NCBI GenBank assembly: GCA_031270585.1
Contig: JAISXK010000104.1
Location: forward strand, 1-28,912
Source of the DNA: Clostridiales bacterium
GTDB taxonomy: Bacteria; Bacillota; Clostridia; Christensenellales; CAG-138
Direction: 5' to 3'
Length of the DNA: 28,912 nucleotides
Shown here: in pieces, positions 24,795 to 28,912 of the stretch
Position numbering within the stretch: the first letter of the stretch is position 1
Layout of the letters: every line of letters starts with the position of its first letter
Notes under the pieces: model-generated
Told to the model about the DNA's origin: nothing
Databases searched by the model: none
What the model saw: only the letters and a program-made list of their open reading frames with translations
Made by a program: the position numbers and the translations under genes

Positions 24795-26144
24795 TTATTC
24801 GTTGCGGATGGCGGTCAGCGCCGACAAGCGCATGGCGCGCAGCGCAGGGTACATGCCGCTTAACAGCGCCACCACAATGGAAAAGCCCACCGCGCCCGCC
24901 GAAAGATACATGGGTATGACAGAACGCATCACGCTGCCTATGCCCATATCGTCGCCGGCGAACACAAACATATTGAGCAGCGCCGACAGCCCATAGCTCA
25001 CAGCGAGGCCTACCGAACCGCCAAACAGGCCGATATAGGCGGCCTCTGTTAAAAACTGGCCCGCGATATTGCCCATGCGGCAACCCAACACCTTGATGAT
25101 GCCGATCTCCTTCGTGCGCTCATAGATGCTCATCATCATGGTGTTCATAATGCCTATGGCCGCAATCAATAAGGATACGCTGCCGATTGCGCCCAGAAGC
25201 AATTGCAAGGACGCAAACTGCTCCGTTACCATGTTCAGGGTATCCTGCGCGCTGGTGGCCCCATAACCCAACGCCATGATTTGGTTTTGTATATCCAGTA
25301 CCTGTCCGGTATCCGCGCATTTCACCCATATTTGCGAGTAGCGGCTGGTATCCAGCTCGTTATACGCTTTATTTTCCTTGGCAAGCTTTTTAACGGCCTC
25401 GATATCCATCAGACTATACCATGCGTAATTGTTGCTCTCTTCCGACATGACGCCCACGGGGCGCAGTTTATATAGTTTGCCTTTGGACACGGTCGCGCCA
25501 TCCTGTCCCATCCCCATATCGTCATAACTGAGTATATTGGAATAATCAAACGTAAGCTGAAAGCGCGAATCAAGAGTAAGCTTGGGGTTGCCCATGGCGT
25601 CAACCGCCTGCCGGTAGGTGCGTTTATGGGTAAATTCCCGCAGCGTCCACGAACCAAATACGATTTCGTAGGCGGATCCTGCATGCTTTGAAGGCATACG
25701 GCCTTCCGCCAAGCTAAACTCAAACAACTCCGCCTTGTCGATATCCACGCCCATAATGTTCAGGTGCGCGTAATACTGGCCGTTTACCGCTTGGCCCCAG
25801 TATTCCATCAAGGGCATAACGGCAACGACGCCGCCGATCTTCTCTATAGATTCCACGGCTTTGTTATCCAGCACAATTTCATCATTGCCGCCAAGGCCCG
25901 ATACGTAAACCTCCGCCATACCATCGCTCGAATAATTCGTGCGGTAGTTGGTAACGGTGATGGTCGTCATGCTACCGGTGCGCTCAATACTTTCGCGAAA
26001 GTATTCGTTGATGCCTATACCCAGCGACATCATCACCACAATCGCCGCCGTGCCAATCGCCATGCCCAATACGGTAAGCACTGCACGAAGCTTACGCCGC
26101 CATAGGTTGCGAAACGCTATGGTAAGCGTATCTATGATACTCAT
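24795..26144 (-). CDS. MacB/FtsX-type ABC transporter permease
   Basis: A 449-residue permease of the MacB/LolCE (type VII ABC) fold. A first span lies at about 21-43 (VLTVLGMAIGTAAIVVMM), followed by a large extracytoplasmic domain (about 45-310). Three spans then form the FtsX domain, with the conserved AAIGIMNTMMMSIYERTKEIGI cytoplasmic segment and an end of YPALRAMRLSALTAIRNE. The ATG overlaps the stop of the upstream exported-protein gene as ATGA. Such permeases do mechanical work across the membrane, moving peptides, lipids or drugs or transmitting force to external proteins. The substrate is unknown. Confidence 0.9.
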   Translation of the reverse strand: MSIIDTLTIAFRNLWRRKLRAVLTVLGMAIGTAAIVVMMSLGIGINEYFRESIERTGSMTTITVTNYRTNYSSDGMAEVYVSGLGGNDEIVLDNKAVESIEKIGGVVAVMPLMEYWGQAVNGQYYAHLNIMGVDIDKAELFEFSLAEGRMPSKHAGSAYEIVFGSWTLREFTHKRTYRQAVDAMGNPKLTLDSRFQLTFDYSNILSYDDMGMGQDGATVSKGKLYKLRPVGVMSEESNNYAWYSLMDIEAVKKLAKENKAYNELDTSRYSQIWVKCADTGQVLDIQNQIMALGYGATSAQDTLNMVTEQFASLQLLLGAIGSVSLLIAAIGIMNTMMMSIYERTKEIGIIKVLGCRMGNIAGQFLTEAAYIGLFGGSVGLAVSYGLSALLNMFVFAGDDMGIGSVMRSVIPMYLSAGAVGFSIVVALLSGMYPALRAMRLSALTAIRNE

Positions 26145-27730
26145 ACCTCCTCCAGTATCTTTTTGCGCCGCTTCTTACGCAATATAAGTATCAGCGCCGC
26201 AACGCCGCCCAGCACAACTACGCCGATTACGGTGATCAACCACGGCGCCATGCCGCCGCCCTTTTGCCCGGGGCTATCCACCATCACGCCCCCGTCAACG
26301 GGCATACCGGTCTCAGGGTCTATCGGCATGCCGGTCGTGGGGTCTAACATCATGCCGGTCTCAGGGTCTATCATCGTTTCGCCCATGCCGGCGTTCGTAT
26401 CCATCACGGTAAGCGTAAAGGGCTTTTCCGCCGTGTATACTTCTTGCATGGCGTCTTCATAGGTGATGATGATTTTGCCCTGAATTTCGCCTGCGGTATC
26501 CGCAATGATGCCAAAGTCTGCGGGCGCGCTCTGGCCGGATGAAAGATTGCCGCCAAAGTAGGTTTCCTCCATGCGCAAGCCCTCGCCTTCCACATCGATC
26601 ATCAGGTTGCGCACGGTGGAATTGCCCATATTGTATATATTGATATATACATACGTACTTTGCCCCAGCATGGCCTGCGGCTCCAGTATCGGCTCGTCTA
26701 TACGCATGCGTATGCGTTGCCTGACGGGCAGTGAAATATTGCTGATGGCCTCGTAGCTTTTCAATGTTTTCGCGCTTTCGTAGCCGAATCCCACACTGAG
26801 TTTATAGGACTTGGGTTCCGCTTCTGCGGAAGCCTGCATCTGCACGGTGCGCTCCACCATATCGCCCGCGCCAATCTTATCTATATACAATGTGTTACTG
26901 CCGCCGTTAGCAGGCAAAAGCACGCCGTCGGCGTTTTCCAGCGTAATCTGTATGTTTTGCACGGTCTCGCTCGCCTTATTGCAAAAGCGCATGGCCAGCG
27001 TAAAGGTTTCGCCGCCGTATATGGTAGCGCCATCCTCGCTCTTGTTGGGCGTTATGGTGTGACTATCTATAATAATCTTTGGCGTGGTGGTAATCTCCTC
27101 GCCTTCGGCGCCGGTGACGGCAGGCGTCTTTCCTTTTATGATATTGATAAATATAGAAAAGACAGCGGTTTCGTATGCCGCTTTTTGGGCGTTATAGTAA
27201 GTAGCTGTAAACTTTACCTCTTTTACGCCGGTAGTCGCTTCTTTTGAGATGAGCAAATCGTATTCGATCTCGCGAATTTCTCCGGGCCTCATTTCCGAAA
27301 TGCCGCGCGTATAATCCACAGCTTCGATCACAAAGGGCCAGTTATCCTGCGTAGCCGACAACACCGGCGTAACCAATATGCGTGTGGCCCGCCCCCCGAT
27401 ACCGCCTCTATTAAATACCGGCACGCGCACGCGTATGCGTTCACCGCAGTTTCCTGCCGGTGCCGGCACCAAGTAGCCGTTTACGTCCGTTGGGGAAAGC
27501 ATCAATATCGCGTTTAGCCCTTCGGGATAGGACGGCGTTTCATCACTCGATTCGTCCGCTGAAGAAGCGGCATTGGTTCTTGTTATCGTGCCGCCGTCGC
27601 GGTCAATTCCCAGTTTCGCCCTCGCCAAATCCGCAAGCGTTCCGTCCATATCCGTTGCAAATGAGATCGCGGGCATAAAAACCACCGCAACCAGCATGCA
27701 TAAAGCAAATGCACTAACCCTTTTTCGCAT
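26141..27730 (-). CDS. Exported Ig-like (COG1361/CARDB-type) protein of the ABC system
   Basis: A 529-residue exported protein. A signal peptide (1-25, ending around ISFA) is followed by an acidic Ser-rich linker and then three beta-sandwich-like regions. These carry phrases typical of CARDB/NEW3/COG1361 domains, such as RIRVRVPVFNRGGIGGRATRI, MRPGEIREIEYDLLI and YVYINIYNMGNSTVRNLMIDV. Near the C-terminus a DPETGM repeat (455-478) and a Gly-rich linker lead to a membrane anchor (497-517) and a basic end (RKKRRKK). The gene lies between the ATPase and permease of a MacB-type transporter, with ATGA coupling to the permease, so it is probably the extracytoplasmic partner of the pump. The start has a GAAGGA site. 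Confidence 0.8.
   Translation of the reverse strand: MRKRVSAFALCMLVAVVFMPAISFATDMDGTLADLARAKLGIDRDGGTITRTNAASSADESSDETPSYPEGLNAILMLSPTDVNGYLVPAPAGNCGERIRVRVPVFNRGGIGGRATRILVTPVLSATQDNWPFVIEAVDYTRGISEMRPGEIREIEYDLLISKEATTGVKEVKFTATYYNAQKAAYETAVFSIFINIIKGKTPAVTGAEGEEITTTPKIIIDSHTITPNKSEDGATIYGGETFTLAMRFCNKASETVQNIQITLENADGVLLPANGGSNTLYIDKIGAGDMVERTVQMQASAEAEPKSYKLSVGFGYESAKTLKSYEAISNISLPVRQRIRMRIDEPILEPQAMLGQSTYVYINIYNMGNSTVRNLMIDVEGEGLRMEETYFGGNLSSGQSAPADFGIIADTAGEIQGKIIITYEDAMQEVYTAEKPFTLTVMDTNAGMGETMIDPETGMMLDPTTGMPIDPETGMPVDGGVMVDSPGQKGGGMAPWLITVIGVVVLGGVAALILILRKKRRKKILEEV
26297..26368 (-). repeat. Three 24-base tandem repeats coding DPETGMxx
   Basis: Three in-frame 24-base units encode DPETGMML, DPTTGMPI and DPETGMPV (residues 455-478 of the exported protein). 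The outer two share a nearly identical 19-base core. The units sit in the linker just before the membrane anchor. Confidence 0.8.
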
Positions 27731-27776
27731 TTTCTATCCTTCCCGCGCGTATGCGCAAGCCTTGCATATTTAAGCG

Positions 27777-28526
27777 TCAATGAAGAGCGGACGCTTGTTT
27801 ACCATCAAACTCCTTACCTATAGCGTTTTCGTTTATATGTATATCGATGATTTTTCCATCCAAAAGGGTGATGGCCTTGTCTGTAAACTGCCTCATATTG
27901 GGGTCGTGCGTCACCATCACCAGCGTTTTACGCCGCTCGCGCGCAATATGGGTAATCAAATGCATCACCTCGTCGGACGTTTTGCTGTCGAGGTTGCCCG
28001 TAGGCTCATCCGCAAATATAATCCCGGGGTCGCTGACCAGAGCGCGCGCAATAGCCACGCGTTGTTGCTGGCCGCCGCTCATCTGCATGGGTTTATGCTG
28101 TAAATGTGAGGATAACCCCACGGCGTCCAGCATATCCCGCGCTATTTTGTTACGCCTGGCACGCGGTGCCCCGCGAAAAACCAGCGGTAAAGCCACATTT
28201 TCCAGCGCCGTGTAATAGGGCATCAGGTTGAAAGATTGAAATATAAAACCCACGTTTTTTTGGCGGAAAAGTATCAGTTCGCTCTGCGTCATACGCTCTA
28301 AATGCCGGTGGGCGATGATAATTTGGCCTGAGGTGGGGTTTTCAAGCCCCGCAAGCATATTGAGCAATGTGGATTTGCCGGAGCCCGACCGGCCGATGAT
28401 GCAGCATACCTCGCCTGCAACCAGCCGGAATGTAACGCCGCATAGCGCATATATATTCACATCGCCAACATGATATGTTTTTTTAACGTCCCTGATATCC
28501 ATCAAAATATCGTTGTTTTGTTCCAT
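27777..28526 (-). CDS. MacB/LolD-type ABC transporter ATPase
   Basis: A 249-residue ATPase of the MacB/LolD/FtsE group. It shows Walker A GRSGSGKST, the Q-loop FIFQSFNLMPYYTALENV, signature MSGGQQQRVAIARAL, Walker B IIFADEPTGNLDS with the catalytic Glu, and the switch His in VTHD. The ATG at 28526 is chosen because GGGGG lies 5 bases before it; the frame is open to 28616 but those first 30 residues are not typical of the family. It is the first gene of a three-gene operon with the exported Ig-like protein and the FtsX-type permease. It energises that permease. Confidence 0.93.
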   Translation of the reverse strand: MEQNNDILMDIRDVKKTYHVGDVNIYALCGVTFRLVAGEVCCIIGRSGSGKSTLLNMLAGLENPTSGQIIIAHRHLERMTQSELILFRQKNVGFIFQSFNLMPYYTALENVALPLVFRGAPRARRNKIARDMLDAVGLSSHLQHKPMQMSGGQQQRVAIARALVSDPGIIFADEPTGNLDSKTSDEVMHLITHIARERRKTLVMVTHDPNMRQFTDKAITLLDGKIIDIHINENAIGKEFDGKQASALH

Positions 28527-28630
28527 CATGTCCCCCATAGCGCGCAAACCCGAAACATTTCCATATGCATAAAATCGCGGTATACGTACAATTGTTGCGG
28601 TAAATTTTAAAACCATCCCGGCGATTATTC

Positions 28631-28659
28631 ATTATATCGTCAATATGTGGAACAAACAA
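28631..28659 (-). promoter_or_regulatory. Putative promoter of the MacB-type operon
   Basis: On the minus strand a perfect TATAAT (28631-28636) lies 17 bases from TTGTTT (28654-28659), a 3 of 6 match. This gives a leader of about 100 bases before the ATPase start. The rest of the AT-rich gap 28527-28817 shows no other gene. Confidence 0.4.
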
Positions 28660-28753
28660 ATTAACTTTTTATAAACCTCGTTTAAAATCATATATGATTT
28701 TTGTATAACGTAAATTTATGGCAACATACCAAGCATATGTATTTATTATGATT

Positions 28754-28796
28754 TATTGACAGATATCAATATAGAAGTTATTCTATATGCTAGAAT
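28754..28796 (+). promoter_or_regulatory. Two inverted repeats over the promoter, possible operators
   Basis: TATTGA (28754-28759) and TCAATA (28766-28771) form an inverted repeat over the -35. ATTCTA (28780-28785) and TAGAAT (28791-28796) form a second one over and after the -10. Both are perfect 6-base arms. They could bind a repressor, but neither matches an operator I can name with confidence. Confidence 0.4.
28756..28784 (+). promoter_or_regulatory. Promoter of the ferredoxin-domain gene
   Basis: On the plus strand there is a perfect TTGACA (28756-28761), a 17-base spacer and TATTCT (28779-28784, 4 of 6), about 34 bases upstream of the start. Confidence 0.65.
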
Positions 28797-28817
28797 ATGT
28801 GATGAGGTGTATAAGCT

Positions 28818-28912
28818 ATGATCAATATGATAATCGACGGTCGCAACGTGCAAGCCAAAGAGGGCTCCACCGTGTTGGAAGCCGCTTTGGCGGCGGGTAT
28901 CAAAATACCTAC
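28818..28912 (+). CDS. [2Fe-2S] ferredoxin-domain oxidoreductase, N-terminal fragment (cut by window edge)
   Basis: The 31 visible codons encode MINMIIDGRNVQAKEGSTV followed by LEAALAAGIKIP. This is the typical opening of the plant-type [2Fe-2S] domain at the N-terminus of [FeFe]-hydrogenase large subunits, NuoG-like subunits and NAD-linked formate dehydrogenases of anaerobes. The cysteine ligands would follow just past the window edge. An AGGTG site lies 8 bases before the ATG and a promoter with inverted repeats is upstream. Which of these enzymes it is cannot be decided here. Confidence 0.75.
   Translation, partial: MINMIIDGRNVQAKEGSTVLEAALAAGIKIP

Noticed and set aside
28619..28750. Additional small gene in the AT-rich gap before the ferredoxin-domain gene
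   Set aside because: No frame of useful length with a binding site is visible. The region is better explained as divergent regulatory DNA.
1..28912. CRISPR array, tRNA or rRNA genes, prophage
   Set aside because: No spaced direct repeats, no tRNA-like cloverleaf and no phage structural genes were noticed on either strand by reading.

Overview
The window looks like chromosomal DNA of an endospore-forming, Gram-positive anaerobe of the Clostridia (Bacillota). Several things point that way. There is a DUF2508 (YaaL-like) gene followed by bofA, a BofC-like gene and a SpoVB/MOP-type flippase. The promoters are consensus sigma-A type and the Shine-Dalgarno sites are strong and purine-rich. At the right edge is the start of a [2Fe-2S] ferredoxin-type domain like that of [FeFe]-hydrogenases or formate dehydrogenases. 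I cannot name a genus. Coding density is high and no rRNA, tRNA, CRISPR array or prophage was seen.

Layout, left to right. At 1-118 is the edge of an IS630-family element, followed by the broken 3' end of a membrane-anchored protein gene that it appears to interrupt (118-288). At 493-3357 (minus) is a coupled three-gene operon: a DUF5058 membrane protein, a second small polytopic membrane protein and a membrane-anchored M20 (PM20D1-like) hydrolase. At 3522-7188 (plus) is a heterodimeric ABC exporter with one degenerate and one canonical ATP site, closed by an intrinsic terminator. At 7347-11272 (minus) are a MOP flippase and a PfkB-kinase/mannitol-1-phosphate-dehydrogenase pair. At 11399-12449 (minus) is the sporulation-linked DUF2508/bofA/small membrane protein group. 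At 12537-15085 (minus) are proA, a putative lipoprotein and a flavodoxin, tightly overlapped. At 15248-17880 a BofC-like gene and a GT-C-type membrane glycosyltransferase are transcribed divergently from overlapping promoters. At 17864-24627 (minus) are DUF2461, a large surface protein with a disordered cytoplasmic tail, a branched-chain aminotransferase, an IMPACT/YigZ protein, tyrS and a C_GCAxxG_C_C protein. At 24795-28526 (minus) is a MacB-type ABC system (ATPase, exported Ig-like protein, FtsX-type permease). At 28818-28912 (plus) is the truncated start of a ferredoxin-domain oxidoreductase.

The least ordinary content is three-fold. The first is the ABC system in which an exported beta-sandwich (COG1361/CARDB-like) protein sits where a MacA-type adaptor would be expected. 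The second is the 824-residue protein with similar extracellular repeats, one membrane span and a roughly 345-residue Pro/Gln/Ala/Arg-rich cytoplasmic tail. The third is the DUF5058 / membrane partner / M20 hydrolase operon, which looks like a combined uptake-or-export and hydrolysis module of unknown substrate.

All family assignments come from reading motifs in the translations. No database search was possible.
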